A stretch of DNA of 64,000 nucleotides from Faunimonas pinastri. Its GTDB lineage: Bacteria > Pseudomonadota > Alphaproteobacteria > Rhizobiales > Afifellaceae. Of the stretch, positions 8,810-18,753 are shown in pieces. The translations under genes and the position numbers were made by a program. Each line of letters starts with the position of its first letter. Within the stretch, counting starts at the first letter, position 1. Under the pieces are notes generated by a model. The model was given only the letters and a program-made list of their open reading frames with translations. It was not told where the DNA came from and did no database searches. Where the stretch lies: NCBI RefSeq assembly GCF_900110915.1, contig NZ_FOFG01000002.1, forward strand, positions 372,001-436,000. Reading direction: 5' to 3'.

Positions 8810-10795
8810 ATGAGTTCAGCGTCTCCCGGTCCGCGCCATCGCGCCCGCCACAGGAATTGGCAGAGAGCCGCCTGCGTCACCCTCGCGCTCGCCGTTACGG
8901 TCCCGCTTGCGCCCGCCGAAGCCTTCACGTTGTTCGGGCACACCTTTTTCGGCAAGAACCCGAACGACCCGGCCAATGCGCCGGACGCGCAGCCCTACAA
9001 GATCGACTTCAATCTGGAAGGCCAGCAGAACAAGCGGCTGAAGCGCGTCCTGCAATCGGCCTCCAACCTCTTCACGCAGCGCCGCCGCCCGCCGGCCGCC
9101 GCCGCGGGCCTGATCGCGCGCGCCAAGGGCGATTACGGCCGCATCCTCGCCGCGCTCTACACGCAGGGCTATTACGGCGGCACGATCCGCATCCTGGTCG
9201 ATGGCCGCGATCCCGCGACGATCGCACCGGACTCGACGCTGCCAAAGCCGTCGCAGGTCACGGTTTCCGTCGATCCGGGCCCCCTCTTCCAGTACGGCAC
9301 CGTCCAGTTCGACGGCCTGCCCGCGCCCATCCCGATGAAGGACAAGAAGGCGGAGCTCGACCTGCGCGACGCCAAGATCCAGCATGGTGCGGTGGCCCGC
9401 TCCGGCGAGATCCTGACGGCGGAAAAGAAGGTCATCGACGTCTGGCGGCAGCGCGGCTACCCCAAGGCGCGGGTGGCAGACCGGAAGGTCGTGGCCGACC
9501 ATGCGACGAACCAGGTCAACGCGGTCGTGGAGATCGATCACGGTCCGGCGGCCGTTTTCGGGCCCGTTTCCGTCACCGGCACGCAGCGCCTCGACCCGGC
9601 TTTTGCCGTCCGGCAGACGGGACTGCATCCCGGCGACCGCTACGATCCCGACGATCTGGCGCGCGCCAAGAAGCGGCTGCAGCGGCTGGATACCCTTTCC
9701 AGCATCTCAATCAAGGAGGCCGACGTCGTTCGCGACGGCACCCTGCCGATCACCTTCAACCTGGCCGAGCGCAAGCGTCACCTGGTCGGCGGCGGCGTTT
9801 CTTATTCCACGCGCGACGGCGCTGACGTCACCGGCTATTTCGAGTATCGCAACATCTTCGGCCGAGGCGAGAAGTTCCGCCTGGACGCCGAAGTCGGCGG
9901 CCTCGGCGCCGATTCCAACACGCGCTTCAAGAGCTCCGTCGGCGACATCGGCAGTAGCTTCGACACGCTGGACTACAAGCTTTCCGGCACCTTCACGCGC
10001 CCCGGCACGTTCTCGCCCGATACCGACCTCGTGCTGAACGTCACCGGCCAGCAGGAATATGTCGACACCTATCTCAAGCGCGGCGTGGGCGGCACAGCGA
10101 CGCTGAAGCAGTATTTCACCGACGAACTGACCGGATCGCTCGGCGTGGAGCTGGAGAAGGAGCGCGTCGAAGATGCGCTCGGCATCAACAACTACCTGAT
10201 CTTCGGCATTCCCGGGCAGCTCGAGTTCGACAATCGCGATGTCAAGCTGAACCCGACCGAGGGCTTCCATGTCACGGGCGATCTCGAACCCTTCACCGAC
10301 CTGGAAGGCGGCACGATCGCGCTGAGCAGCAAGATCTCGGCGGCCACCTACAAGAGCCTCGACGCGAACGACCGCTTCATCGTGGCCGGTCGCGTGGCGC
10401 TCGGCAGCATCGTCGGCGGTTCCAATCTGGAAGACATTCCGGCGGACCGGCGCTTCTATATCGGCGGCGGCGGTTCCGTTCGCGGCTACGACTACAAGAG
10501 CGTCGGCCCGCGCGTAAATGGCGACATCGTCGGCGGCAAATCCTTCTGGGAGGCCTCGCTGGAACTCCGCACCAAGATCACCGAATCGATCGGCATCGTT
10601 CCCTTCTTCGATCTCGGCAACGCCTACGAGGATTCCATTCCCGATTTCTCCGGCGGAGTGAAGATGGGCGCCGGCCTCGGCCTTCGCTACAATACCGGCC
10701 TCGGCCCGATCCGCCTCGATGTGGCGGTTCCGCTCAACCCGGTGAAGGGCGACGCGAAATACGGGATCTATGTCGGCCTCGGACAGGCTTTCTGA
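8810..10795 (+). CDS. tamA: TamA, outer-membrane translocation/assembly protein
   Basis: 661 aa Omp85-family protein. A signal peptide ends near PAEAFTLFGH (about residue 43). POTRA-like repeats follow (about 60-320), then a C-terminal beta-barrel containing RRFYIGGGGSVRGYDYKSVG (the RGYD motif of Omp85 barrels) and ending in GLGQAF with terminal Phe, as recognised by BAM. RBS GAGG lies 4-8 bp before the ATG. tamB starts 2 bp after the stop, so the two form an operon. Family role: with TamB it supports outer-membrane protein assembly and envelope lipid homeostasis. Confidence 0.93.
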   Translation: MSSASPGPRHRARHRNWQRAACVTLALAVTVPLAPAEAFTLFGHTFFGKNPNDPANAPDAQPYKIDFNLEGQQNKRLKRVLQSASNLFTQRRRPPAAAAGLIARAKGDYGRILAALYTQGYYGGTIRILVDGRDPATIAPDSTLPKPSQVTVSVDPGPLFQYGTVQFDGLPAPIPMKDKKAELDLRDAKIQHGAVARSGEILTAEKKVIDVWRQRGYPKARVADRKVVADHATNQVNAVVEIDHGPAAVFGPVSVTGTQRLDPAFAVRQTGLHPGDRYDPDDLARAKKRLQRLDTLSSISIKEADVVRDGTLPITFNLAERKRHLVGGGVSYSTRDGADVTGYFEYRNIFGRGEKFRLDAEVGGLGADSNTRFKSSVGDIGSSFDTLDYKLSGTFTRPGTFSPDTDLVLNVTGQQEYVDTYLKRGVGGTATLKQYFTDELTGSLGVELEKERVEDALGINNYLIFGIPGQLEFDNRDVKLNPTEGFHVTGDLEPFTDLEGGTIALSSKISAATYKSLDANDRFIVAGRVALGSIVGGSNLEDIPADRRFYIGGGGSVRGYDYKSVGPRVNGDIVGGKSFWEASLELRTKITESIGIVPFFDLGNAYEDSIPDFSGGVKMGAGLGLRYNTGLGPIRLDVAVPLNPVKGDAKYGIYVGLGQAF

Positions 10796-10797
10796 TC

Positions 10798-13700
10798 ATG
10801 ATGCGCCCGATCATCAAATTCGCCCTCGTCCTGGGTCTCGCCGGCTCCGTCTCCGGCGTCGCGCTGGCGCAGAGCGGTTCCGCCGGCAAGTCGCAGATCG
10901 CCCGCCTGCTGGAGCGCGTGCTTTCCAGCCCGGACCGGAAAGTCGAGATCAACGGCCTGGAAGGCGCCTTCTCCTCCACGGTTAAGATCGCGAACATCAC
11001 GGTTTCGGACCGTCAGGGTCCGTGGCTGAAGCTCGACGGCGCGTCCATGACCTGGAGCCGCGCGGCGCTCCTGCGCAAGCGGCTGGATATCCAGAACCTC
11101 ACCGCCAACGAGATCGACGTGCTGCGCAAGCCGGCGCCGTCGGAGACGACCACGTCCTCGGGCGGCGGTTTCTCGTTGCCGATCGCGGTAAATCTCGACC
11201 AGCTTTCCGTTCCGAAAATCGCCATCGGCGAGCCGGTGTTCGGCACCGCGGCGAACCTGTCGCTGGAGGGCTCCGCGCATGTGACGTCCAGCGCCGTGCA
11301 GGCCAAGATCGACGGCAAGCGCCTCGACGCTCCGGGCGGCACGCTCTCGCTCGACGTCAATCTCGATCCCAACAAGAACTCGCTGCTGGCCAATGTCCGC
11401 TTCGACGAGCCCGCGGGAGGCCTCGTCTCCAAGGCGCTGAAGCTGCCCGGCGAACCCGCCGTCGTCTTCACGCTGCAGGGTCAGGGCCCGCTCGACAACT
11501 GGCAGGGCAACGTCGACCTCCAGGAGAATGCCAAGTCCATCCTGGGCGGCAGCATCGGCATCGCCCGCCCCGGCACCGGCTACCGCATCACCTCCGACCT
11601 GACGGGTTCGCTCGGCCAGATCGCCCCGGCGAATTACGCCAGCCTTCTGAAGGGCGACAGCCATCTGGCGCTCGACCTCACCAAGAACGACGACGGCTCC
11701 ATCCTCCTGAACTCGCTCGCCCTGAAGTCGTCGACGGTGGATCTCACCGGCACGGCGCGGGTCGGCTCCGACAAGGTTCCGCAGGCGGCCGACATCCACT
11801 TCGTGCTCGGTTCGTCGAGCGGCGACACGGAACTGCCATTCGTGCCGGGCCAGCCGAAGCTCCGCCGGATCGACATGAATGCCTCGCTGCAGGCCGGCTC
11901 GCCCTCCCCCTGGCGCGTGAACCTCACGGCCGAGCGTGTGCAGACCACCTACGGGTCGCTCGGTCATCTGCAATTGCAGGGCTCGGGCGAGGCCAGCGAC
12001 TGGACCTCGGCGACCGATCGCGGCGCGACCTTCACGGCCAACGTCAATGCCGACGGCATCGAGGCGGCCGACCCCGATCTCGCGGCGGCCATCGGCTCGC
12101 GCCTGACGGCCTCCACGCAGGGCCGCTGGCATGCCGACCAGCCGGTAAACTTCGCCGATCTTCGGGTGGCGCTCGACCGCGCCAATGCGAGCTTCGTCGG
12201 CACGGCGGCACCGGAGCGGATCAACGGCACCTATACGCTGATCGCCGACGACCTTTCCCGCTTCGCCCGCCTCGCCAAGCGCGACATCGGCGGCTCCGCC
12301 CAACTGACCGCGACGGGCAGCGTCCGTCCGAAGGGCGGCTATGTCGACCTGAACCTCAAGGGCAGCACGCAGGACCTCCATACCGGTGTCGCCAGCCTCG
12401 ATCCCATCCTCAAGGGTCAGGTGCAGCTTTCCGGCGAGGCATGGCGCTCCCGCCTGGGCCTGCGGCTCGACAACATGCAGGTCACCGCCCGCACCGCGCA
12501 GGCAAGCCTGACGGGCCTCGTCTCCGCGCCGCACATGAACATCGATTTCGACACGCGCGTGCAGGACCTCGCGGTGATCACGCCGCGCGCCAAGGGGGCC
12601 GCGCATCTCTCCGGCCATCTCGGCGGTTCACAGGCCGCCCCGGAAGTGGACGTGACCGCGTCCGGCACCGACGTCGTGCTGATGGATCGCCCGCTGAAGG
12701 ATCCGCGCGCGCATTTCGTCGGGACGATCGCCGGGCCGAACACGCGGGGCGACGCCACGTTGAACGCCACGCTCGGCAACACGCCGATCCAGGGCAGCGG
12801 CCATCTCTCCGGCGCGGCCGACGGCAGCCGTCACATCGAGAACCTCGCCTTCAACGTGGGCGACACGAAGCTCGCCGGCGACGTGACCATGCTCGCCAAC
12901 AATCTGTTCTCCGGCAAGGTCAGCCTGCATTCCCCCGACCTTTCGGTGGTGGGTCCGCTGTTCCTGCAAAACGCCAAGGGCTCGCTCGACGCCGACCTCA
13001 ACCTCGCCGTCAACGACAACAGCCAGTCGGCGCAGATCACCGGCAAGGCCCGCAACATCGCCGTGGAGAACGTTCGGGTCGGTTCCGCCGACATCCAGGC
13101 GCAGGGCGACAAGCTGACGACGCAACCCGCATTGCAGGGCACGTTCGATGTCCGCAACGTCTCGGCCGGCGGCCTTCAGATCGTGCAGGCCAACGGCTCG
13201 GCCAGCCGCCAGGGGCAGAACACGGACCTGACGGTGGACGGCAAGCTTGCCGACGGTGCCGCCCATCTCAAGGGCAGCCTGGCTCCGGCAGCCGGCGGTC
13301 TTGACGTCTCGCTGGCAGAGCTCCGCTTTCAGCGCGCAGGCGTGAACGTCGCGCTTGCGCGGCCGACGGCGATCCAGGTGCGCAACGGTACGGCAAACCT
13401 CCACGGCGCCACGATCAATGTCGGCTCCGGCCGAATCGTCCTCGACGGCCGGGCCGGCCAGCAGATGGCGCTCGACGTCACGCTGAGCAGCCTGCCCGCC
13501 GCGCTCGCCAACACCTTCCAGCCGTCGCTGGGCGCGACGGGCACGATTTCCGGCAAGGCCCATGTCACCGGCACGGCGGCGGCCCCCGCCGCGACCTACG
13601 ATGCCAGCTGGACCGGCGCGTCCGTGCAGGCGGCGCGCAGCCAGGGGGTCGGCCCGCTCAACATCGGCGCCAACGGGCGCTTCAACAACGGCACGCTGGA

Positions 13701-15084
13701 TACGACCGTCAAGGCGACCGGCGCCGGGGGCCTGACCCTGAACGCCCAGGGCAGCGTCGCGGTCAAGGCCGGCAACCGCATCGACATGCGGGTGAATGGT
13801 GCCGTTCCGTTGACGCTTGCCAACGCCGCCGTCGCCGATCGCGGCGCGGCATTGAAGGGCATTCTCCGGATAGACGCGACGGTGCGGGGCACGCCGGCCG
13901 CGTTGCAATATTCCGGAACGGTGACAGCGGACGGCGCAAGCGTCGTCGATCCCCTCTCCGGCATCACGCTGAACGGCCTGTCGCTGCGCGCCTCCCTCAA
14001 CAACGACCGGCTCGTTCTGGACCGGCTGACGGCGCGAAGCAGCCCGAACGGCAGCCTTGCCGCCTCCGGCACGATCGGGCTTCGCGGCGACCTCCCCGTC
14101 AACATCCGCGCCAACAGTCGGGGCCTTCGATACTCCGACGGTTCGCTCGTCGTCGCTACCTTCGATTCCGACCTGACGCTGACCGGCAGCGTCAAGCGCG
14201 GCATGACGGCGGGTGGGCTCGTGCAGCTTCGCCGCGTGGAAGTGACGATACCCGAGCAGTTGCCGGGCGGCTCCGTCGCCGTGCAGATCGAGCACCGCCA
14301 CACGCCGCCCGATGTGCGCAAGACGATCGCCCGAGCCATGCCCAAGTCCCGGCCCAAGCGGGGCAATTCCGCCGCATCGGCAAGCGTCCCCGTCGCGCTG
14401 AACCTGACCGTCGATGCGCCGAGCCAGATCTTCGTGCGCGGCCGCGGCCTCGATGCCGAACTGGGCGGCCGCCTGACGCTTCGCGGCACGACGGCGGCCA
14501 TCGTCACGGAAGGCCAGTTCGAGTTGCGGCGCGGACGGCTGGATGTGCTGACCCAGCGCATATCGCTGGATCGCGGCACGATCACGTTCCAGGGCGATTT
14601 CGACCCGATGCTGGACTTCTCGGCGAGCACGACCGGCAACAATCTGACGGTCACCATCCTGATCACCGGCAACGCTTCCAACCCGGAGGTCAAGTTCACG
14701 TCCAGTCCCGAACTGCCGCAGGATGAAGTGCTTGCACAGCTTATCTTCAAGCGCAGCCTCAGCGATCTCTCGCCCTTCCAGGTGGCGCAGCTTGCCGCCG
14801 CGGCGGCGCAGTTGGCGGGCGGCAATGGCGGCGGCGGCATTATCGACCAGCTTCGCCAGTCCACCGGTCTCGACGAACTGGACGTGACCACGGACGCACA
14901 GGGCAACGCCTCGTTGCGGGCCGGCCGCTATATCAACGAGCGGACCTATCTCGGCGTTCAGCAGAGCGCCGGCGGCGGCAGTGAAGTCACGGTCGACCTC
15001 GACATCACCCGCAACATCAAGGCCCGGGCAGGCGCCGGCAACGACGACACCTCCGCCGGCCTGTTCTACGAGAAGGAATACTGA
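10798..15084 (+). CDS. tamB: TamB, translocation and assembly module inner-membrane protein
   Basis: 1428 aa, in the range of alphaproteobacterial TamB. N-terminal hydrophobic segment IIKFALVLGLAGSVSGVALA (signal anchor), then a very long beta-rich periplasmic region, and a C-terminal DUF490 domain (about residues 1050-1428) with GRGLDAELGGRLTLRGT and FELRRGRLDVLTQRISLDRG, ending in GLFYEKEY. The long beta-taco body is the type now linked to bridge-like lipid transport. Starts with ATGATG 2 bp downstream of tamA. A large perfect stem-loop follows at 15164-15193. Confidence 0.93.
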   Translation: MMRPIIKFALVLGLAGSVSGVALAQSGSAGKSQIARLLERVLSSPDRKVEINGLEGAFSSTVKIANITVSDRQGPWLKLDGASMTWSRAALLRKRLDIQNLTANEIDVLRKPAPSETTTSSGGGFSLPIAVNLDQLSVPKIAIGEPVFGTAANLSLEGSAHVTSSAVQAKIDGKRLDAPGGTLSLDVNLDPNKNSLLANVRFDEPAGGLVSKALKLPGEPAVVFTLQGQGPLDNWQGNVDLQENAKSILGGSIGIARPGTGYRITSDLTGSLGQIAPANYASLLKGDSHLALDLTKNDDGSILLNSLALKSSTVDLTGTARVGSDKVPQAADIHFVLGSSSGDTELPFVPGQPKLRRIDMNASLQAGSPSPWRVNLTAERVQTTYGSLGHLQLQGSGEASDWTSATDRGATFTANVNADGIEAADPDLAAAIGSRLTASTQGRWHADQPVNFADLRVALDRANASFVGTAAPERINGTYTLIADDLSRFARLAKRDIGGSAQLTATGSVRPKGGYVDLNLKGSTQDLHTGVASLDPILKGQVQLSGEAWRSRLGLRLDNMQVTARTAQASLTGLVSAPHMNIDFDTRVQDLAVITPRAKGAAHLSGHLGGSQAAPEVDVTASGTDVVLMDRPLKDPRAHFVGTIAGPNTRGDATLNATLGNTPIQGSGHLSGAADGSRHIENLAFNVGDTKLAGDVTMLANNLFSGKVSLHSPDLSVVGPLFLQNAKGSLDADLNLAVNDNSQSAQITGKARNIAVENVRVGSADIQAQGDKLTTQPALQGTFDVRNVSAGGLQIVQANGSASRQGQNTDLTVDGKLADGAAHLKGSLAPAAGGLDVSLAELRFQRAGVNVALARPTAIQVRNGTANLHGATINVGSGRIVLDGRAGQQMALDVTLSSLPAALANTFQPSLGATGTISGKAHVTGTAAAPAATYDASWTGASVQAARSQGVGPLNIGANGRFNNGTLDTTVKATGAGGLTLNAQGSVAVKAGNRIDMRVNGAVPLTLANAAVADRGAALKGILRIDATVRGTPAALQYSGTVTADGASVVDPLSGITLNGLSLRASLNNDRLVLDRLTARSSPNGSLAASGTIGLRGDLPVNIRANSRGLRYSDGSLVVATFDSDLTLTGSVKRGMTAGGLVQLRRVEVTIPEQLPGGSVAVQIEHRHTPPDVRKTIARAMPKSRPKRGNSAASASVPVALNLTVDAPSQIFVRGRGLDAELGGRLTLRGTTAAIVTEGQFELRRGRLDVLTQRISLDRGTITFQGDFDPMLDFSASTTGNNLTVTILITGNASNPEVKFTSSPELPQDEVLAQLIFKRSLSDLSPFQVAQLAAAAAQLAGGNGGGGIIDQLRQSTGLDELDVTTDAQGNASLRAGRYINERTYLGVQQSAGGGSEVTVDLDITRNIKARAGAGNDDTSAGLFYEKEY

Positions 15085-15163
15085 GGGCGGGGATAGCGCC
15101 GGGGTGGCTGCGGCATCGGCGCGTTGCCCCCTGTCTGGAACGCTTCCGTCCCACGCAAGTTGT

Positions 15164-15193
15164 CAGGCGGAGATCCCTGGTGGATCCCGCCTG
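15164..15193 (+). terminator. Strong stem-loop after tamB, possible terminator or leader structure
   Basis: CAGGCGG-A-GATCC, loop CTGGT, GGATC-CCGCCTG: 12 paired bases with one bulged A. It lies 80 bp after the tamB stop and 24 bp before the next start codon. No T-run follows on the + strand, so it is either a factor-assisted terminator or a structure in the leader of the next gene. Confidence 0.5.
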
Positions 15194-15216
15194 TCAGTTC
15201 AGCATCGGGTAGCGTC

Positions 15217-15606
15217 ATGCATCGCGTCGTGAAGTCGTTCAACGGAGAAGGCCAGCTTCACCTTGCCAGCGGCGATGTCTTGTTTGGGCGTTACCACATC
15301 GATGTCTCGTTCGCCCCGGTTCGGAAGGTCTACGAATCGACCGGCACGTTCATCCTGCCGGAACCGCCGGGCTGGGACCGCGTCATCGACGCGCAGCTTG
15401 CCGGTCCCGCACGGATCGTCATGACCGATGGCACCGAGATCGAGGTCGAGCTCGGCGGCATCCTGCGCGACGAGATTTCGATCGTCTCAGCGGATGCCAT
15501 GGGTGCCCGCTGGTGGTCGCGCCAGGTGCCGGCCAGCGGCAGCTTCGTCCAGCCCTACCGGCTGGTGCCGAACGTGCGCTTCGAGATCGCTGCCGAACCG
15601 CTCTAA
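15217..15606 (+). CDS. Hypothetical protein, small beta-rich
   Basis: 129 aa, no signal peptide. It alternates short beta-like segments (GEGQLHLASGDVLFGRYHID, then RIVMTDGTEIEVELGGILRD), which recalls small single-domain beta-barrel proteins of rhizobia, but I cannot assign a family. ATG 15217 is preferred to frames starting earlier because the upstream part (from 15124) runs through the stem-loop at 15164 and looks non-coding. It follows tamB in the same direction but is separated by 132 bp and the hairpin. Confidence 0.6.
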   Translation: MHRVVKSFNGEGQLHLASGDVLFGRYHIDVSFAPVRKVYESTGTFILPEPPGWDRVIDAQLAGPARIVMTDGTEIEVELGGILRDEISIVSADAMGARWWSRQVPASGSFVQPYRLVPNVRFEIAAEPL

Positions 15607-15850
15607 GACCCACGGACGAAAACTCTCATCGCCCCCGTCGAAGGGCATAGCGCCTGCGGCGGCACCGTTTCGAACCGCGAGGCGGACTGGTTCGCGCCGG
15701 GTTATCTCACCGGCTACTCACACGTCATGCCGGCAAGTGTCTCGGCCCGTAGCGCGTCCCCGATTTCCCAAGATCATGACTTCGAACGTCGGAAGGTTGC
15801 GACCCGGCAGCAACGACCCGAGGCTGACCCTTTCATGCCCTAACAGGGCT

Positions 15851-15873
15851 GGCGCGGCTACCCAAGCCGCGCC
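15851..15873 (-). terminator. Perfect 9-bp hairpin downstream of gcd
   Basis: GGCGCGGCT, loop ACCCA, AGCCGCGCC: 9 perfect base pairs, 11 bp past the gcd stop. No clear T-run on the minus strand, so the terminator role rests on position and stem strength. Confidence 0.5.
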
Positions 15874-15883
15874 TCGCCTCTCG

Positions 15884-18367
15884 TCACGACTTGGGCAGCG
15901 CGTACGCGATCAGGGAATCGCCCAGCTTGGTGCCGAGCGAACCATGGCCGCCCGCCATCACGACCACGAACTGACGCCCTGAGGCTGCCGACCGGTAGCT
16001 CATCGGCGTTGCCTGCGCGCCGGCCGGCAGCCGGTCCTCCCAGAGCTGGCGACCGTCCGTCACGTCATAGGCGCGGATATAATAGTCCAGCGTAGACGTG
16101 AGAAACGCGACGCCGCCGCCCGTGATGATCGGTCCGCCAAGGCTCGGGACCCCCATCTTGAAGGGCAGCGGGATCGGCGAGAGATCGCGCACCGTCCCAT
16201 TCTTGTGCTGATAGACGACCTTGCCCGACCGGAGGTCGACACCCGCAATATAGCCCCATGGCGGCGCCTGGCAGGGAAATCCCAGCGGCGAAAGAAAGGC
16301 GTTGAGCTCCACCGAGTAGGGACTTCCGAACATCGGATTGGCGCCGCCTTCCGACGAGCCCTGAACGTCCGAGCCTCCCGCGGGGCGCTGCACGTCCTGA
16401 TCGTTCCCGCTCTGCGGCTTCTTCTCGCGAGGTACCAGCCGGTCCACGAAGGCCATGTGGTCGGGATTGGCGAAGGCGATCTGCCGGACCGGATCGACCG
16501 AAATGCCGCCCCAGTCGATCACGCCGAAATTGCCGGGAAAAACGAGCGAGCCTTTTTCGGACGGCGGCGTGAACATGCCGTCGTAGCGCATGGAGCGGAA
16601 CTGGATGCGGCATGCGAGCTGATCGAACATCGTCGCGCCCCACATGTCGCGCTCCCGCACCAGCGGATTGCTGAGAAGGGTCAGCGCCGAGAAGGGCTGC
16701 GTGGGCGCGGTGTGGTCGCCTTTGCCCGCGCCTTGCGGGACCGGCCGCTCTTCGACCGGCACGATCGGCTGCCCGGTTCGCCGGTCCAGCACATAGAGGT
16801 CGCCACGCTTCGTCGCCTGCACCAGCGCCGGAACGCGGCCGTTCGCCGTGTCCAGGTCGATCAGGCTGGGTTGCGCCGGAACGTCCATGTCCCAGAGGTC
16901 GTGGTGCACGGTCTGGTAGACCCAGCGAACCTTTCCCGTGTTCACGTCGAGCGCCGTGACGGAGCTGGCGAAGCGCTCCGTGTTCGGGCCGCGATTGCCG
17001 CCCCACTGGTCCGGCGTCTGATTGCCGTAGGGGATGTACACAAGGCCAAGCGCCTCATCGACGCTGGAGACGATCCAGCTGTTCGGCGAGTTGAGCGTAT
17101 AGCTTTGACCCGGTGCGAGGGGCGACGTGGCGTCGGGATTGCCGGTATCGAAGTTCCAGACAAGCGCGCCGGTGTTGACGTCGTAGGCGCGCACCACGCC
17201 GGAGGGCTCGTGCGTGGAATAATTGTCGGTCACCTCGCCCGCGACGATGACGAGGTTTCGCGTCACCACCGGCGGAGAGGTCGAGTAATATTCGCCCACG
17301 AGACGCTGCGCATCCGGCATGCCGACCATCAGGTCGACGACGCCGTTCTGGCCGAAGCCGGCGCAGGGCTGGCCGGTCTTCGCATCCAGCGCGATCAGCC
17401 GGGCATCGGCGGTGGGCAGGAAGATGCGCGCCGGGCATTCGCCGCCCGGCGCCGCGGAGGACGCGGCGCCCACGCCGGTATTCTCGTCATGATAGGAGAC
17501 GCCCCGGCAGGTCAGATGCTGAAGGTTCTTCCGCTCCGTGATCTTCGGGTCGTATTTCCATTTCTGCTGGCCGGTCTCCGCGTCCAGTGCGATCGCCCAA
17601 TCGTGCGGTGTGCAGATATAGACCGTGTCGCCGATCTTGATCGGGGTCAGCTCGTACGTCGTCTCGACCGGATCGCTCGGCTGTTTCTGGTCGCCGGTGT
17701 GGAAGGTCCAGGCGATCTTGAGCTGCCCCGCATTGTCGGGGGTGATCTGGTTCAGCGGCGAATACTTGTCGCCGAAGGATGAGTGGCCGTAAGCGCGCCA
17801 ATCATCCCCCTGCCCCTCCGCCGTCAGCGTCGCGGGCGGCGTCGCGCCTGCCTGCGCCGTCGGCAGTCGCCCTTCCCGGTCGTTGTAGGTGGAATTTAAC
17901 GCGATGATTCCGACGACGGCGCCGATCGCCAGCGACGCGGCCAGCGGCAACGCCGCGCCTCGCCACAAGGAGCGTGGCCGGGCAGTCATTTCGGCGGCCG
18001 ATGCTGCGGTCCGGCGGAGGGGGATTGCCCGAGCGAGAGGACGGGTGATCCAGGGCATCAGCAGGTAGATGCCGAGAAGGAAGATGATGTCGCCGCGCGG
18101 CGCGAGCTGCCACCAGTCGAAGCCGATTTCAGAGATCGCCCAGATGATAGTCCCGATCACCACCAGGGCATAAAGCCAGAGCGCGGCGGACCTGCGGGCC
18201 ATCAGCAAAGCGCCCGTCACAAGGATGCCGATGCCCGCAATCAGATAATACCAGCTGCCGCCAAGGACGACGAGCCGAACGCCCGCGCCTCCGACAAGCA
18301 ATCCGATCAGAAGGATGACGAGACCAGAGATCCAGAGCGCAATGCTTGAGATGGTTCGGGCAGCCAT
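15884..18367 (-). CDS. gcd: Membrane-bound PQQ-dependent glucose dehydrogenase
   Basis: 827 aa. Five N-terminal membrane helices (about residues 8-150) anchor a periplasmic eight-bladed PQQ propeller. Family blocks are clear: WRAYGHSSFGDKYSPLNQI, YICTPHDWAIALDAETGQ, LTCRGVSYHD, GNQTPDQWGGNRGPNTE and YQTVHHDLWDMDVPAQPSL. The enzyme oxidises glucose to gluconolactone in the periplasm and passes electrons to ubiquinone. The length is slightly above E. coli Gcd (796 aa). No pqq synthesis genes are in the window, so PQQ must be made elsewhere or imported. RBS AGAGAGG precedes the ATG, and a palindrome at 18384-18402 lies just upstream. Confidence 0.95.
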   Translation of the reverse strand: MAARTISSIALWISGLVILLIGLLVGGAGVRLVVLGGSWYYLIAGIGILVTGALLMARRSAALWLYALVVIGTIIWAISEIGFDWWQLAPRGDIIFLLGIYLLMPWITRPLARAIPLRRTAASAAEMTARPRSLWRGAALPLAASLAIGAVVGIIALNSTYNDREGRLPTAQAGATPPATLTAEGQGDDWRAYGHSSFGDKYSPLNQITPDNAGQLKIAWTFHTGDQKQPSDPVETTYELTPIKIGDTVYICTPHDWAIALDAETGQQKWKYDPKITERKNLQHLTCRGVSYHDENTGVGAASSAAPGGECPARIFLPTADARLIALDAKTGQPCAGFGQNGVVDLMVGMPDAQRLVGEYYSTSPPVVTRNLVIVAGEVTDNYSTHEPSGVVRAYDVNTGALVWNFDTGNPDATSPLAPGQSYTLNSPNSWIVSSVDEALGLVYIPYGNQTPDQWGGNRGPNTERFASSVTALDVNTGKVRWVYQTVHHDLWDMDVPAQPSLIDLDTANGRVPALVQATKRGDLYVLDRRTGQPIVPVEERPVPQGAGKGDHTAPTQPFSALTLLSNPLVRERDMWGATMFDQLACRIQFRSMRYDGMFTPPSEKGSLVFPGNFGVIDWGGISVDPVRQIAFANPDHMAFVDRLVPREKKPQSGNDQDVQRPAGGSDVQGSSEGGANPMFGSPYSVELNAFLSPLGFPCQAPPWGYIAGVDLRSGKVVYQHKNGTVRDLSPIPLPFKMGVPSLGGPIITGGGVAFLTSTLDYYIRAYDVTDGRQLWEDRLPAGAQATPMSYRSAASGRQFVVVMAGGHGSLGTKLGDSLIAYALPKS

Positions 18368-18383
18368 GGGCGAAACCTCTCTT

Positions 18384-18402
18384 CATGTTCCGGATGAACA
18401 TG
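18384..18402 (-). promoter_or_regulatory. Inverted repeat in the gcd leader
   Basis: CATGTTC-CGGAT-GAACATG, seven perfect pairs around a 5-base loop, 17 bp upstream of the gcd start codon and just before its RBS. It could be an operator or an mRNA hairpin that affects initiation. Confidence 0.45.
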
Positions 18403-18753
18403 GGAGAAACGCAGAAGTGATCCCTCGGTTGTCGTAGGAGGGAACTTTTTTGCTTCGCCGTAAAAGAAGATCTCCAAGTCGTCCGTTTCGCGACAGCGGG
18501 CTGACTTGGCCGCCACCTGAACATCGTGTCGAGGAGCGACCGTCCTTGACGGTTACAACGCTATCGACGTGCGAAAACCCGACGGAACTCCGAATGATGT
18601 GGGAAAGCCAAAAGGCATGGAGAGAGGCTCGCGGAGCCGCTTTGATTTTTAGCCGACCGGGATCTCTGACCTGCTGCAGGCGGGTCCGGCATTGCGGATA
18701 ATTCTGAGAAAGCAGGTCAACCCTGAAGCGAAGGCAACCCGGAAGGCGAAGGC
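18403..18753. other. Intergenic stretch between gcd and a small gene
   Basis: About 350 bp with no convincing coding frame on either strand. It should carry the gcd promoter, but I could not place -35/-10 boxes with confidence. Composition is somewhat less GC-rich than the surrounding genes. Confidence 0.4.

Noticed and set aside
12628-14301. Long open frames on the minus strand across tamB
   Set aside because: tamB continues unbroken through them with a family C-terminus; the opposite frames lack any domain.
15607-15850. Possible small RNA such as SRP RNA downstream of the small gene at 15217
   Set aside because: The GGAAGG and GCAGC-like words are not arranged as in the SRP core, and only one clear hairpin is present, which fits a gcd terminator.
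16205-17782. A 525-codon open frame on the + strand within gcd
   Set aside because: Antisense to conserved PQQ propeller blocks and composed of Arg/Val/Gly-rich noise.
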